DNA from: CAWVSB01 sp036960375
Lineage (GTDB): Bacteria > Pseudomonadota > Gammaproteobacteria > Pseudomonadales > CAWVSB01
DNA: 64,000 nucleotides
Assembly (NCBI GenBank): GCA_036960375.1
Contig: JBALVY010000011.1
Location: 62,001 to 126,000 of the forward strand
Direction: 5' to 3'
Positions 34,321 to 44,656 of this stretch are shown here, piece by piece. How positions within the stretch are numbered: position 1 is the first letter of the stretch; each line of letters begins with the position of its first letter. The notes below the pieces were generated by a model that saw nothing but the letters and a program-made list of their open reading frames with translations, did no database searches and had not been told where the DNA came from. The position numbers and the translations under genes are program-made.

Positions 34321-36989
34321 AGCGCCACCTTCTGTGCCAAATTGATACGACAAACTGGGGCATAGTCGCAATAATTACAGGACGCTGCGGTATGCGGATC
34401 AACACTCGCACGGCCGTCAGTATATTCATTTGCCAGCAGTGTGAGCTCCGTCAGCCATTGTTCTTCCAATGCGGCCCAATCAGCCAGCGGCGGATCAAGC
34501 CTCATGTCATCAAGAGCCTTAATCTGGTCTAACTCCAGTGCATCGGCGCTCACTCCCTGAAACGCCAGCCCGTCGCTGCGCAAACTGGCAACTGCTACCC
34601 CCGCCACCGGCCCGCTTTGTCGAAGTGTCAGTTCATAGAGTGGTATTTGAGGATCCTGCGGCCGTGGTTTGAGCCAGCCGGTCGGGTTTACCAGACCGGT
34701 CTTGTAATCAATCAGCAGTAGTCGCCCATCAGATAAGCGATCGACTCGGTCGAGCCGTTGGCGCCAGGTAATATTGCCGAGTTCAAGACTGTAATCCTGT
34801 TCGGTCGTCACTATTTCAAATGGCGGCCTTTGCGCCTCTAACTCCAGCCATTTAACCAGCAGTTTATGCAAGCGCAGCCTTTCCAATTCTGCCAATTTAC
34901 GCGGAATTGTATCCAAACGACGATTCTCAATAGCTGCAAGCCCAAGCTCCACCGCTTCTCCAATCTTGCTGTCCAACTCGCCATTTTTTGCCTCCAAAAG
35001 TGCCTGTTGCGATGTATAGACACCCCACAAATACTCCAGTGCGCGATGTACCGCAGTACCCTTCTCGGCCGGAGTCAGCCCTGTATAGGGCTCATCCAGA
35101 GCACGAATTTTAAGCCGATGGCTAAGATAAGCCTTAAACGGGCACGCAGCCTGATCACGTAAGGCCGCGCTATTGCCAGCTCCGGCAAGTAAAAATGCTT
35201 TTCCGTTTTCGTCCTGCACGGTCTCGCTGGTAGATGATGTCTCGAACAGAAAATGCTCGGGAGTATCTGGCGGCACAACGCTTACTGGCCATTGTTCATC
35301 TGATGCTAACAAGGGGCTCAGCTGACACACGACATCGTCCTGTACCCTGGGATAACTAATCACCAAATGAGAACTTGAATGGGTAAAACCGCGACTCAGG
35401 CGGATACTGTAGTCCAGCTCTCGTTCAACGCTGGCATTAGGCATACCCAAACGCACCTGCAATTCGAGAGGCAATAGTGGGTGGGGTCGAGGCGGCCTGG
35501 GCCACTGGCGATCACCCATACCTACCAGCCAGAGGTAATCGAAACCCTGGCCACTGGCCTCCAGGCCACCCAATAACTGAACCTGCGCAGATTGAGTCTG
35601 GCGATGATATACAGTCTCCTGCATGTGTCGGGCAAGCAGTTCCAGCGCTGAGCGCACCGAAAACGTATTACCGAGAGCACCAAACATCGAGAAGTCTTCT
35701 ATTGCCTGCAACCAGGCCTGATGCTGCTGGTATTCGTCACTGCTAAGAGATCGTCCTTGCGGCCATCCCCAAACAGACAGCACGTCATTGGCATGTGCAA
35801 GCCAGGCCTCGACCGAAACCGGCTTAAAACCCCTAACTGCCGTGCTTACCTGCGTCAATGTATCTGCCAGCCCTTGCAATTGAGGCCCGGCCCGGGTAAC
35901 CAATTGCTTCACTGTGGCCAGCGATACCTGAGACACGCGCAGACCAAATAATGCGTCTACCAAACCACTGCGGGATTCAGCCGGTTGACCCATATCCAAG
36001 TGCGGGCTGTACAGTAGCTGAAGCCACTGCTCTATGCTTAACGGGCGATAGGCTGCGCGTAAGGCCAGCAATGCCGTACTTACCAACGAGGTGGAGGACA
36101 AAGGCTTGCCCGCCGAAATATCGTAACTGTCTATACCGCTTTTTTCAGCCGGTAAGATAGCCTGAGGGTCAAAGCGACGCGCGACCACCCTCTCTGCTTT
36201 TTCACGACAATCGTTGAGATTTTGTACCACGATTGCAATCCGTCTATCCGGATCTTGCGCCTTAAGTGCAAAAGCCCAGTCAGCAGCGAGCCGTAATTCA
36301 TGTTCCAGGTCAGTACAGGCAAAAACCTGAGTTGTCTGCGGGCTATAGTGGATTTGAAAGCGGACAAGTCGCTCGGCTACTGAACCAAGAATATCCAGCT
36401 GTAACGGGCTTGGTGCCTCAAACCCTGCCATTACCAGCAATGGTTCGCTGGCCGGCAGAACCGTCAAACTTCGCTGTAAACTGGACAACTGGGCTACCGG
36501 GCTGCTGGAATTTTGCTGCTTAGCTAAAGCGGCATAGGCTCGATGCCAGTGTAAAAATGCCTCTGTGTCCTCGTTACTATTGAACAAGTCCTGTTCTGTT
36601 TCAGGGTCAAGTTGCCACAGGGTCAATATCTCAGAGGCCTGCTGCGCCATTTTTGCTGTCGCAGCAGGTCTTAGCAAGGTCTCATTATAGGGCGACTGTG
36701 CTACAACCTGCTCCCACAGCAACAGATCCTGAGCGCGGGTCAAAGGTAATTGAGCGGCTATTTTTCCTGTGATCAATTGCTGATTCCAGAGCTTATAGGC
36801 CCAGCTATCTATCGGCAAAATACGTGGCGTAGGCCAGCTGCGCTCTTTTCTTTGTGCTATTTCAGCTTCAATCGCCTTGCTCAGGTAGCGGCTCATGCGC
36901 CGGTTCGGGGTTAAAATCAGCGCTCCGCGCTCAACCAGGGGCAACAGTCTTTCAACAGGCCCCTGAATGTTCTCATCGGCCATCGTCAT
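34317..36989 (-). CDS. PD-(D/E)XK nuclease, AddB-like repair protein (TIGR03623-like)
   Basis: Partner of the AddA-like helicase, 890 residues. The N-terminus GALILTPNRRMSRYLSKA is the degenerate helicase-like domain of AddB; the middle has GLEASGQGFDYLWLVGMGD. The C-terminal RecB-family nuclease has LLIDYKTG, with an iron-sulphur knot formed by a Cys in QAACPFKAYLSHR and three in CNYCDYAPVCR near the end, the AddB arrangement. Length and order match the gammaproteobacterial family called probable DNA repair protein. Overlaps the helicase gene by 4 bases. An AAGGACG site precedes the start. Confidence 0.9.
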   Translation of the reverse strand: MTMADENIQGPVERLLPLVERGALILTPNRRMSRYLSKAIEAEIAQRKERSWPTPRILPIDSWAYKLWNQQLITGKIAAQLPLTRAQDLLLWEQVVAQSPYNETLLRPAATAKMAQQASEILTLWQLDPETEQDLFNSNEDTEAFLHWHRAYAALAKQQNSSSPVAQLSSLQRSLTVLPASEPLLVMAGFEAPSPLQLDILGSVAERLVRFQIHYSPQTTQVFACTDLEHELRLAADWAFALKAQDPDRRIAIVVQNLNDCREKAERVVARRFDPQAILPAEKSGIDSYDISAGKPLSSTSLVSTALLALRAAYRPLSIEQWLQLLYSPHLDMGQPAESRSGLVDALFGLRVSQVSLATVKQLVTRAGPQLQGLADTLTQVSTAVRGFKPVSVEAWLAHANDVLSVWGWPQGRSLSSDEYQQHQAWLQAIEDFSMFGALGNTFSVRSALELLARHMQETVYHRQTQSAQVQLLGGLEASGQGFDYLWLVGMGDRQWPRPPRPHPLLPLELQVRLGMPNASVERELDYSIRLSRGFTHSSSHLVISYPRVQDDVVCQLSPLLASDEQWPVSVVPPDTPEHFLFETSSTSETVQDENGKAFLLAGAGNSAALRDQAACPFKAYLSHRLKIRALDEPYTGLTPAEKGTAVHRALEYLWGVYTSQQALLEAKNGELDSKIGEAVELGLAAIENRRLDTIPRKLAELERLRLHKLLVKWLELEAQRPPFEIVTTEQDYSLELGNITWRQRLDRVDRLSDGRLLLIDYKTGLVNPTGWLKPRPQDPQIPLYELTLRQSGPVAGVAVASLRSDGLAFQGVSADALELDQIKALDDMRLDPPLADWAALEEQWLTELTLLANEYTDGRASVDPHTAASCNYCDYAPVCRINLAQKVAL

Positions 36990-37183
36990 CAGTAAACGTC
37001 CTTATCATTCATGGCCTAATTGTGCGCAGAAACAACTGTGCGGGTCCAGTGCTGTGTCAGCAAATTGACTTCTACGTGCACAGCGCAGGTGATTTACTAT
37101 ACAATACGCCGCCTCGCGCCACTTGCGGCTGACCCGCAATGGTCTGGAACACTTTTTCCTCACAAAATTAATGGACTTTTTTC

Positions 37184-38254
37184 ATGTCTACGGTACTAGA
37201 AAACATTAACGTCGAGTCTCAGGATATTCTGATTACTCCAAAAGCGCTCAAAGCCAGCCTACCGGTCGGTGCAGCCAGCGAAAAAACCGTCGCAGAAAGC
37301 CGCGAGGTCCTTCGCAATATTTTGGATGGCACAGATCATCGAATCTTTGTCGTAGTCGGCCCCTGCTCTATCCATGATGTGGATGCAGCAAAAGATTATG
37401 CCAGTCGCCTGAAAATACTCGCTGACGAACTATCCGATACACTGTATATCGTTATGCGTGTCTACTTTGAGAAGCCACGAACTACCGTTGGTTGGAAAGG
37501 TCTTATCAATGACCCGCACCTCAACGATTCGTTTAAAATTGAAGAGGGCCTGCATATTGGCCGTCAACTATTACTCGACGTGACAGCAATGGGTTTGCCT
37601 ACTTCAACCGAGGCATTAGATCCCATCTCGCCCCAGTATCTACAAGACTTGATTACCTGGTCTGCAATCGGCGCACGCACCACGGAATCTCAAACTCACC
37701 GTGAGCTTGCCAGTGGCTTGTCTTGTTCGGTAGGTTTCAAAAACGGTACCGATGGCGGACTGGAAGTGGCGATGAACGCCTTGAACTCAGTATCAAACCC
37801 TCATCGATTTCTGGGTATTAACGGCGAGGGTCAGGTGGCCATCATTCACACTCGCGGCAATGCTCATGCTCACGTCGTATTGCGCGGTGGTAGCAAAGGG
37901 CCCAACTATGACTCGGTACATATTAAAATGACTGAAGCGGCCTTGGGTGAAGCAGGCTTGAAAGCCAATATCATGGTTGATTGCAGCCACGCCAATTCAA
38001 ACAAGGACCACAATCTGCAGCCTCATGTACTTGAGAACGTGGCCAACCAGGTACTTGAGGGCAATACGTCTATCACCAGCGTGATGATCGAAAGTAATAT
38101 TGAAGCAGGCAACCAGTCTATCCCTGAAAACCTGGCGGATATGCGCTACGGCGTTTCAGTCACCGATAAATGTATCGACTGGGCAACGACTGAAACATCT
38201 CTGCGCGCCATGCGGGACAAAATCAAGGATATACTGCCTGCCAGACAGCGGTAA
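37184..38254 (+). CDS. 3-deoxy-7-phosphoheptulonate (DAHP) synthase, class I
   Basis: First enzyme of the shikimate pathway, joining phosphoenolpyruvate and erythrose 4-phosphate; 356 residues. Features: VVGPCSIHD at about 63-71, RVYFEKPRTTVGWKG, GLPTSTEALDPISPQYL, SVGFKNGTDGG, IMVDCSHANSNKDH. It is the AroF/G/H type with an N-terminal extension that usually carries feedback control by Tyr, Phe or Trp; I cannot tell which from sequence. Single gene with its own terminator downstream; it is divergent from the AddB-like gene across about 190 bases. Confidence 0.95.
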   Translation: MSTVLENINVESQDILITPKALKASLPVGAASEKTVAESREVLRNILDGTDHRIFVVVGPCSIHDVDAAKDYASRLKILADELSDTLYIVMRVYFEKPRTTVGWKGLINDPHLNDSFKIEEGLHIGRQLLLDVTAMGLPTSTEALDPISPQYLQDLITWSAIGARTTESQTHRELASGLSCSVGFKNGTDGGLEVAMNALNSVSNPHRFLGINGEGQVAIIHTRGNAHAHVVLRGGSKGPNYDSVHIKMTEAALGEAGLKANIMVDCSHANSNKDHNLQPHVLENVANQVLEGNTSITSVMIESNIEAGNQSIPENLADMRYGVSVTDKCIDWATTETSLRAMRDKIKDILPARQR

Positions 38255-38266
38255 ATTCTCTGATCT

Positions 38267-38308
38267 AAAAAAAGGCCGGTTTCTCATAGAAACCGGCCTT
38301 TTTTCTTT
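38267..38308. terminator. Bidirectional rho-independent terminator
   Basis: Arms GGCCGGTTTC and GAAACCGGCC around TCATA, with an A run before and a T run after, make a strong hairpin that works in both directions. It ends the DAHP synthase gene on the plus strand and the aldehyde dehydrogenase gene on the minus strand. Confidence 0.92.
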
Positions 38309-39828
38309 TAGAAAAAACCCAGTGGATTAATATCGTAGCTCACCAGCATATTTTTGGTTTGCTGGTAATGCTCCAACGCCACTTTATGAGTCTCTCGGCC
38401 GATACCTGACTTTTTATAACCGCCGAACGCCGCGTGAGCAGGATAAGCGTGATAGCAATTCACCCACACTCTTCCCGCCTGTATACCCCGTGCCATACGG
38501 AACGCCAGATTCTGGTCCCGAGTCCAGACACCGGCACCAAGGCCATATTCAGTATCATTGGCGATAGCCAGTGCCTCAGCTTCATCTTTGAAGGTTGTGA
38601 TACACAGCGTTGGGCCAAAGATCTCCTCCTGGAAAACCCGCATATCATTGGTGCCTTTCAGCAGTGTAGGCTCGACATAGAAACCACCTGATACTTCGCT
38701 GGCAACGTTCGCTTTATTACCACCCATAATGAACTCGGCACCCTCTTCACGCGCCACATCCATATAGGTCATGATTTTATTAAACTGCTGTTCGGATGCC
38801 TGGGCGCCGACCATCGTGTCGGTATCCAACGGATTACCCTGAATAATTTGCTTCGCCCTTTCCATCAATTTTTCCATGAAGGCGTCATAGATACTTTCTT
38901 GAACTAGAGCACGGGATGGGCAGGTACACACTTCACCCTGATTAAAGAAACCCAGTAACAGGCCCTCTACACATTTACTGATGTATTCCTCCTCGTGGTT
39001 CATGATGTCTGCGAAATAGATATTTGGAGACTTGCCCCCAAGCTCAACACTAGAAGGAATCAAACTCTTGGCCGCATTGGCAAGAATCAGGTGTCCGGTT
39101 GCAGTAGAACCGGTAAAAGCGATTTTGGCAATACGGTCGCTACTCGCCAGAGCGTTACCAATTTCACTACCGAAGCCGTTTAATATATTGACGGTCCCCG
39201 CAGGCAATAGATCTGAAATTATTTCCATTAATACTAATATCGAACAGGGTGTCTGTTCGGCAGGTTTGAGAATCACGCAGTTGCCGCCCGCTAAAGCAGG
39301 TGCCAGCTTCCAGCCTGCCATCAGCAGGGGGAAATTCCACGGAATGATCTGACCCACAACACCCAGCGGCTCGTGAAAGTGATAGGCCACGGTATTCGCA
39401 TCTATGTCTGCCGCCGTACCTTCCTGGGCTCGAATACAACCGGCAAAATAACGAAAATGATCCACCAATAAAGGCATATCAGCATTTAGTGTTTCACGAA
39501 TACCTTTGCCATTATCCCAGGTTTCTACATAAGCCAGCACTTCAAGATTAGCCTCGATACGGTCCGCTATCTTTAACAGTATATTGGAACGCTCGGTAGC
39601 AGAGGTTTTGCCCCAGGCAGGCGCCGCAGCGTGGGCCGCATCAAGAGCCAAATCCAGGTCGGCTTGCGTAGAACGTGGTATCTCACAAAATTCTGCACCA
39701 GTCACAGGCGTCACGTTGTTAAAGTATTGACCATCGGCGGGCGCAACCCACTCTCCGCCGATAAAATTCTCATAACGACTTTTAAACGAAAAGATTGCAT
39801 CAGCACTACCGGGCATTGCATATATCAT
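38308..39828 (-). CDS. exaC: NAD-dependent aldehyde dehydrogenase, ExaC/AcoD type
   Basis: Cytoplasmic aldehyde dehydrogenase of 506 residues, the same length as Pseudomonas ExaC, which oxidises acetaldehyde to acetate during ethanol growth. Start 39828 has GAGG eight bases upstream; the frame is open to 39921 but lacks such a site. General base Glu262 in SVELGGKSPNI, nucleophile Cys301 in QGEVCTCPSR, FTGSTATGHLI for NAD. The end YKKSGIGRETHKVALEHYQQ, then TKNMLVSYDINPLGFF, is diagnostic of the ExaC group. A PQQ alcohol dehydrogenase 21 kb away could supply the aldehyde. Confidence 0.88.
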   Translation of the reverse strand: MIYAMPGSADAIFSFKSRYENFIGGEWVAPADGQYFNNVTPVTGAEFCEIPRSTQADLDLALDAAHAAAPAWGKTSATERSNILLKIADRIEANLEVLAYVETWDNGKGIRETLNADMPLLVDHFRYFAGCIRAQEGTAADIDANTVAYHFHEPLGVVGQIIPWNFPLLMAGWKLAPALAGGNCVILKPAEQTPCSILVLMEIISDLLPAGTVNILNGFGSEIGNALASSDRIAKIAFTGSTATGHLILANAAKSLIPSSVELGGKSPNIYFADIMNHEEEYISKCVEGLLLGFFNQGEVCTCPSRALVQESIYDAFMEKLMERAKQIIQGNPLDTDTMVGAQASEQQFNKIMTYMDVAREEGAEFIMGGNKANVASEVSGGFYVEPTLLKGTNDMRVFQEEIFGPTLCITTFKDEAEALAIANDTEYGLGAGVWTRDQNLAFRMARGIQAGRVWVNCYHAYPAHAAFGGYKKSGIGRETHKVALEHYQQTKNMLVSYDINPLGFF

Positions 39829-40073
39829 TTTGGTATCCTCTACGTTAATTTTTTGTTTTCGCAAAACAGACTCAAATAGGAGCTCCCCCAAAACCTTCTT
39901 AAAGCTTTGGACGACATTCACTAGCCAGATATTAGTCTTAAGCCTAATAAATCTAGTAGTGTTTTACGAATATGTCATTATTTTGGCCCGCATTAAGTCT
40001 GAAATCCGGGTGCACACCTCAAAAAGGCAACTATTTACCCATCTAATCGATCACATTGGGTACCGCCAAAAAC

Positions 40074-40101
40074 AAAAAAAGGCAGCCGATGGCTGCCTTT
40101 C
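40074..40101 (-). terminator. Rho-independent terminator of nfuA
   Basis: On the minus strand a GC-rich hairpin (AAAGGCAGCC, ATC, GGCTGCCTTT) is followed by a run of T. It lies just past the nfuA stop. Confidence 0.88.
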
Positions 40102-40120
40102 GAGATAACACCCGCAAAGA

Positions 40121-40708
40121 TTACTTGAAATAGGCGTTATCACGCACAGAATGGTCGGTTATGTCACGAACGCCCGCCAGCTGAGGTAAATTCTCCATCA
40201 GTGTCTTTTCAACTCCACCCTTCAAAGTGGCATCAACCATACCGCAACCCTGACATCCGCCGCCAAACTGCAAAATCGCGAATTGATCTTCGGTAATCTC
40301 CATTAGGCTGACTTCACCACCATGGGAGGCCAACGAAGGGTTTATCTCGTTAGCCAGAAGGTAATTTACCCGATCTTCCAAGGGGCTATCGTCACCAATT
40401 TTGGGCATTTTGGAGTTGGGGGCTTTAATCGTCAGCTGACCGCCAAATTTATCAGAGGAATAATCTACCGTTGCCTCATCCAGAAACGGAATGCTACGCT
40501 TCTCGAAATAGCCGGTAAAGCCGGCATAGTCGATCTTTTCGTCTTCTTCGGCGTCATCCCCGGGGCGACAGTAAGCAATACAGGTTTCCGCTTTAGGCGT
40601 GCCTGGACTATTCACAAACATACGGATACCTAATACGTCATCACCCTGCTTGGTGAGCAAACTCGCCAAATATTCCTGAGCTGATTCGGTGATTGAAATA
40701 TTTACCAT
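40121..40708 (-). CDS. nfuA: Fe-S cluster carrier NfuA
   Basis: Cytoplasmic scaffold/carrier that delivers [4Fe-4S] clusters to target enzymes; 195 residues. The N-terminal degenerate A-type domain (ITESAQEYLASLLTKQ, GIRMFVNSPGTPKAE) is followed by the Nfu domain with the cluster-binding Cys152 and Cys155 in GGGCQGCGMV, as in E. coli NfuA. Single gene with a terminator at its end, divergent from metH. Client enzymes visible in this window are IlvD, the sulfite reductase and the AddB-like nuclease. Confidence 0.95.
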   Translation of the reverse strand: MVNISITESAQEYLASLLTKQGDDVLGIRMFVNSPGTPKAETCIAYCRPGDDAEEDEKIDYAGFTGYFEKRSIPFLDEATVDYSSDKFGGQLTIKAPNSKMPKIGDDSPLEDRVNYLLANEINPSLASHGGEVSLMEITEDQFAILQFGGGCQGCGMVDATLKGGVEKTLMENLPQLAGVRDITDHSVRDNAYFK

Positions 40709-40868
40709 TGATCTAATCTTCCCGTGCTTTTACGTAGATAGTGATTATACCCCTTTTTTCTTCAAGCTTATCCATAAAGCTTGCAGGGATTCTAAGTGAT
40801 TTTCGCCCTAATAGCGCGTTTTCTGCTAGAATTGCGCGCCATTATTCCCGGACATACACGAAACCAGC

Positions 40869-43800
40869 ATGACAACGACTTCGACCGAAAGACAAACCGC
40901 CCTAAAGGCAGCCCTGAAACAGCGTATCCTTATTATTGATGGCGCGATGGGCACCATGATCCAGGAATATAAACTGGTAGAAGCGGACTATCGCGGGGAA
41001 AGATTTGCCAGCCACCATAAAGACTTAAAGGGGAATAATGACCTGCTCACGCTGACCAAGCCCGATATTGTGCGCGATATACACAAAGCCTTTCTGGATG
41101 CTGGCTCAGATATTATTGAAACCAACAGTTTCAACTCAACGGCCGTGGCCCAGGGCGACTACGATCTGCAAGAACTTGCCTACGAGCTTAATGTTGAGAG
41201 CACGCGTATCGCACGCGAAGTCGCGGATGAAGTGACACGATCAAACCCTGAAAAACCCCGCTTTGTCGCCGGTGTATTGGGGCCAACACCCCGTACTGCG
41301 TCAATTTCACCAGACGTTAATGATCCGAGTGCGCGCAATATCACCTTTGATCAACTGGTAGAAGATTATTACCTGGCCACCGGGGGCCTGATTGACGGTG
41401 GCGCCGACATCATTCTGATAGAAACTATATTTGACGCCCTCAACGCCAAGGCCGCCATATTTGCGGTGAAAAAGTGTTTCGACGATAAGGCTATCGAGCT
41501 GCCTATAATGATATCGGTGACCTTTCCGGATGTATCCGGACGTATCCTCTCCGGCCAAACTCCGGAAGCCTTCTGGAACGCTATCGCACATGCTCGACCA
41601 CTCATCGTAGGCACCAACTGCGGACGCCGCTTTAAAGAAGTCAGGCCTTTTGCGGAAGAACTGTCCAATGCCGCGGATTGCTATTTCAGTGGGCATTTCA
41701 ATGCAGGCCTACCCAATGCCTTCGGCGAATACGATGAAACACCCGAGGACATGCACGACGAACTGGCAGATTTCGCCCAGCGCGGCTTTCTCAACCTTGT
41801 CGGTGGTTGCTGCGGTACCACACCAGACCATATTCGAGCCATAGCTGCGGCTGTGGCAGACAAATCACCGCGTAAGCTGCCTCAGCATGAAGTAGCCTGT
41901 CGCCTCAGCGGCCTGGAACCCTTCAGTATTACCGCCGATTCCCTATTCGTTAACGTGGGTGAGCGCTGTAATGTCACCGGCTCTGCCCGTTTCAAGCGGC
42001 TGATCATAGAGGAAGATTACACCACGGCGTTAGAAGTTGCTCTGCAGCAGGTACAGGATGGCGCGCAGATCATCGATATCAACATGGATGAAGGCATGCT
42101 CGACGCCAAAGCGGCGATGGTGAAATTCCTTAACCTTATCGCCACAGAACCTGACATCTGTCGGGTGCCCATCATGGTCGACTCATCCAAATGGGACATC
42201 ATAGAAGCGGGCCTGAAATGCATCCAGGGTAAGTCTGTAGTGAATTCCATCAGCCTGAAGGAAGGCGAAGAGGAATTCATTGAAAGAGCCACCCTGTGTC
42301 TGCGCTATGGCGCTGCGGTGGTAGTCATGGCATTTGATGAGGATGGCCAGGCCGATACGCTGGATCGCAAAAAGGAGATCTGTAAACGCTCCTACGACAT
42401 CCTGGTCGATAAGCTCGGCTTTGCACCGCAGGATATTATTTTCGACCCCAATATTTTTGCCGTAGCCACCGGTATCGATGAGCACAACAACTACGCCGTC
42501 GATTTTATCGAAGCTTGTCGCTACATTAAAAGCGAGCTACCCCACGCGCTGATATCTGGCGGCGTCAGTAATGTCTCATTCTCTTTTCGCGGCAATAATC
42601 CAGTACGAGAGGCTATTCACTCAGTTTTCCTCTATTACGCGATCAAAGCCGGCTTGGGCATGGGCATTGTGAACGCGGGCCAACTGGCGGTATATGATGA
42701 TCTACCCAAGGAATTACGCGACTGTGTTGAAGCCGTCATTCTCAATAAAAACGACGACACCACTGAACAGTTACTCAATATTGCGGATAAGTACAAGGGT
42801 GACGGAAGTATCGGACCACGCGAAGAAGACCTCGCATGGCGAGAACTGCCGGTCATAAAGCGCCTCGAGCACGCGCTGGTTAAGGGCATAACAAGCTTTA
42901 TTATAGAGGACACCGAACAGGCCCGACAGGAGGCAGACAAACCCATTGAAGTTATTGAAGGGCCTCTAATGGATGGTATGAACGTCGTCGGCGACCTGTT
43001 TGGCGAAGGCAAAATGTTTCTACCCCAGGTAGTAAAAAGCGCCCGCGTTATGAAGCAGGCGGTTGCCTATTTACAGCCTTATATAGAAGACGATAAAACC
43101 GAAGGTAGCCGTACCAATGGCACCATTATCATGGCTACGGTCAAAGGTGACGTACACGATATCGGCAAAAATATTGTCGGCGTCGTGCTGCAGTGTAATA
43201 ACTTTGAAGTAATCGATCTGGGCGTCATGGTGTCCTGCGACCGCATTCTCGCCGCGGCTAAGGAACATAACGCCGATATCGTCGGGCTGAGCGGACTCAT
43301 TACCCCTTCGCTGGACGAAATGGTCCACGTGGCCGAAGAAATGCAGCGACTGGATTTCGACCTACCGCTGCTGATTGGGGGCGCCACCACGTCCAAGGCC
43401 CACACCGCAGTAAAAATTCAGCCCCGTTATAGCAATGACATGACCGTTTATGTGCCGGACGCCTCACGCAGCGTATCGGTAGCTACCGCCATGCTCAGTG
43501 ATAACCAGAAAGAGAATTTTGTTCAGGCAAGACAGGAAGAGTACGACAAAATTCGTATTCGCAACGCCAACCGGCGCCCCAAGGGCCAGCAATTGACGAT
43601 TGAACAGGCGCGCATAAACTCGCCCCTGATTAACTGGGAAGGCTATCAAGCACCCAAGCCGTCTTTTACCGGTGTCAAGGCGCTAGAGAATTACCCGCTC
43701 GAAGAATTGATAGCCACCCTGGACTGGACGCCATTCTTCATGACCTGGGAGCTGGCGGGCAAATATCCTGCCATTTTGGAAGATGAGAAGGTGGGCGAAG

Positions 43801-44570
43801 CCGCGCGCAATCTATTTGCCGATGCACAAGCCATACTCAAAACCCTGGTCAATGGCAAGCAGATAACTGCCTCAGCTGTTATAGGCTTTTGGCCGGCAGC
43901 AAGCGATGGTGATGATGTTGTCGTATATGCCGATGAAAGCCGAACTGAAAAACTGACCACGCTATACCATTTGCGCCAGCAAACGGCCAAAGCGGGCGAT
44001 AAACCCAATTACTGCCTATCCGACTTTATCGCGCCGGTAGATAGCGGCATCAAGGATTATATCGGTGGTTTTGTGGTGACCGCTGGCATCGGTGTAGAAG
44101 AGATAGCGGCTAAATTAGAGGCAGATCTCAACGACTATGACGCCATTCTGGTCAAGGCGTTGGCTGACCGGCTCGCCGAATCCTTTGCTGAGCATATGCA
44201 TCAGCGGGTGCGCAAAGAATTCTGGGCCTATGCCGCAGATGAAACTCTGAGTAACCAGGACCTGATCAAGGAGCAATATCAGGGCATTCGCCCTGCTCCA
44301 GGCTACCCCGCTTGTCCGGATCATACGGAAAAAACCGCTTTGTTTGAGCTGTTGGATGCGACCAACAATATCTCCGTTGTATTGACAGAGCACATGGCAA
44401 TGACCCCTGCCGCATCGGTCAGCGGTTTTTACTATTCTCACCCTGAATCCTGTTATTTCGGTCTGGGTAAAATAGGCAAAGATCAGGTAAGCGATCAAGC
44501 TGAGCGGCGAAATATGGACCTGGCAGTACTTGAACGCTGGTTATCGCCCACTTTGTCCTACGACCGCTAG
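40869..44570 (+). CDS. metH: Cobalamin-dependent methionine synthase
   Basis: Four-module cytoplasmic enzyme, 1233 residues, moving a methyl group from methyltetrahydrofolate through cobalamin to homocysteine. Homocysteine module: zinc cysteines Cys251 (GTNCG) and Cys314/Cys315 (GGCCGT). Pterin module begins VNVGERCNVTGSARF. The B12 module has the cobalt-ligating His in DVHDIGKNI. The C-terminal activation domain contains RPAPGYPACPDHTEK for SAM-dependent repair. The 160 bases upstream show no clear cobalamin riboswitch; TAGAAT at 40827 could be a -10 box. Confidence 0.96.
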   Translation: MTTTSTERQTALKAALKQRILIIDGAMGTMIQEYKLVEADYRGERFASHHKDLKGNNDLLTLTKPDIVRDIHKAFLDAGSDIIETNSFNSTAVAQGDYDLQELAYELNVESTRIAREVADEVTRSNPEKPRFVAGVLGPTPRTASISPDVNDPSARNITFDQLVEDYYLATGGLIDGGADIILIETIFDALNAKAAIFAVKKCFDDKAIELPIMISVTFPDVSGRILSGQTPEAFWNAIAHARPLIVGTNCGRRFKEVRPFAEELSNAADCYFSGHFNAGLPNAFGEYDETPEDMHDELADFAQRGFLNLVGGCCGTTPDHIRAIAAAVADKSPRKLPQHEVACRLSGLEPFSITADSLFVNVGERCNVTGSARFKRLIIEEDYTTALEVALQQVQDGAQIIDINMDEGMLDAKAAMVKFLNLIATEPDICRVPIMVDSSKWDIIEAGLKCIQGKSVVNSISLKEGEEEFIERATLCLRYGAAVVVMAFDEDGQADTLDRKKEICKRSYDILVDKLGFAPQDIIFDPNIFAVATGIDEHNNYAVDFIEACRYIKSELPHALISGGVSNVSFSFRGNNPVREAIHSVFLYYAIKAGLGMGIVNAGQLAVYDDLPKELRDCVEAVILNKNDDTTEQLLNIADKYKGDGSIGPREEDLAWRELPVIKRLEHALVKGITSFIIEDTEQARQEADKPIEVIEGPLMDGMNVVGDLFGEGKMFLPQVVKSARVMKQAVAYLQPYIEDDKTEGSRTNGTIIMATVKGDVHDIGKNIVGVVLQCNNFEVIDLGVMVSCDRILAAAKEHNADIVGLSGLITPSLDEMVHVAEEMQRLDFDLPLLIGGATTSKAHTAVKIQPRYSNDMTVYVPDASRSVSVATAMLSDNQKENFVQARQEEYDKIRIRNANRRPKGQQLTIEQARINSPLINWEGYQAPKPSFTGVKALENYPLEELIATLDWTPFFMTWELAGKYPAILEDEKVGEAARNLFADAQAILKTLVNGKQITASAVIGFWPAASDGDDVVVYADESRTEKLTTLYHLRQQTAKAGDKPNYCLSDFIAPVDSGIKDYIGGFVVTAGIGVEEIAAKLEADLNDYDAILVKALADRLAESFAEHMHQRVRKEFWAYAADETLSNQDLIKEQYQGIRPAPGYPACPDHTEKTALFELLDATNNISVVLTEHMAMTPAASVSGFYYSHPESCYFGLGKIGKDQVSDQAERRNMDLAVLERWLSPTLSYDR

Positions 44571-44656
44571 GTAGCGCATAACCAGTACGGAAATCTATAT
44601 GATATTATGGCAGTAGCAAAGCGGGGTCGAAATGAAGATAGAATATGGGGTGAGAC

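Noticed and set aside
40709..40868. Possible cobalamin riboswitch upstream of metH
   Set aside because: I could not find the B12-box-like conserved core or adequate length; only a -10-like TAGAAT is visible.
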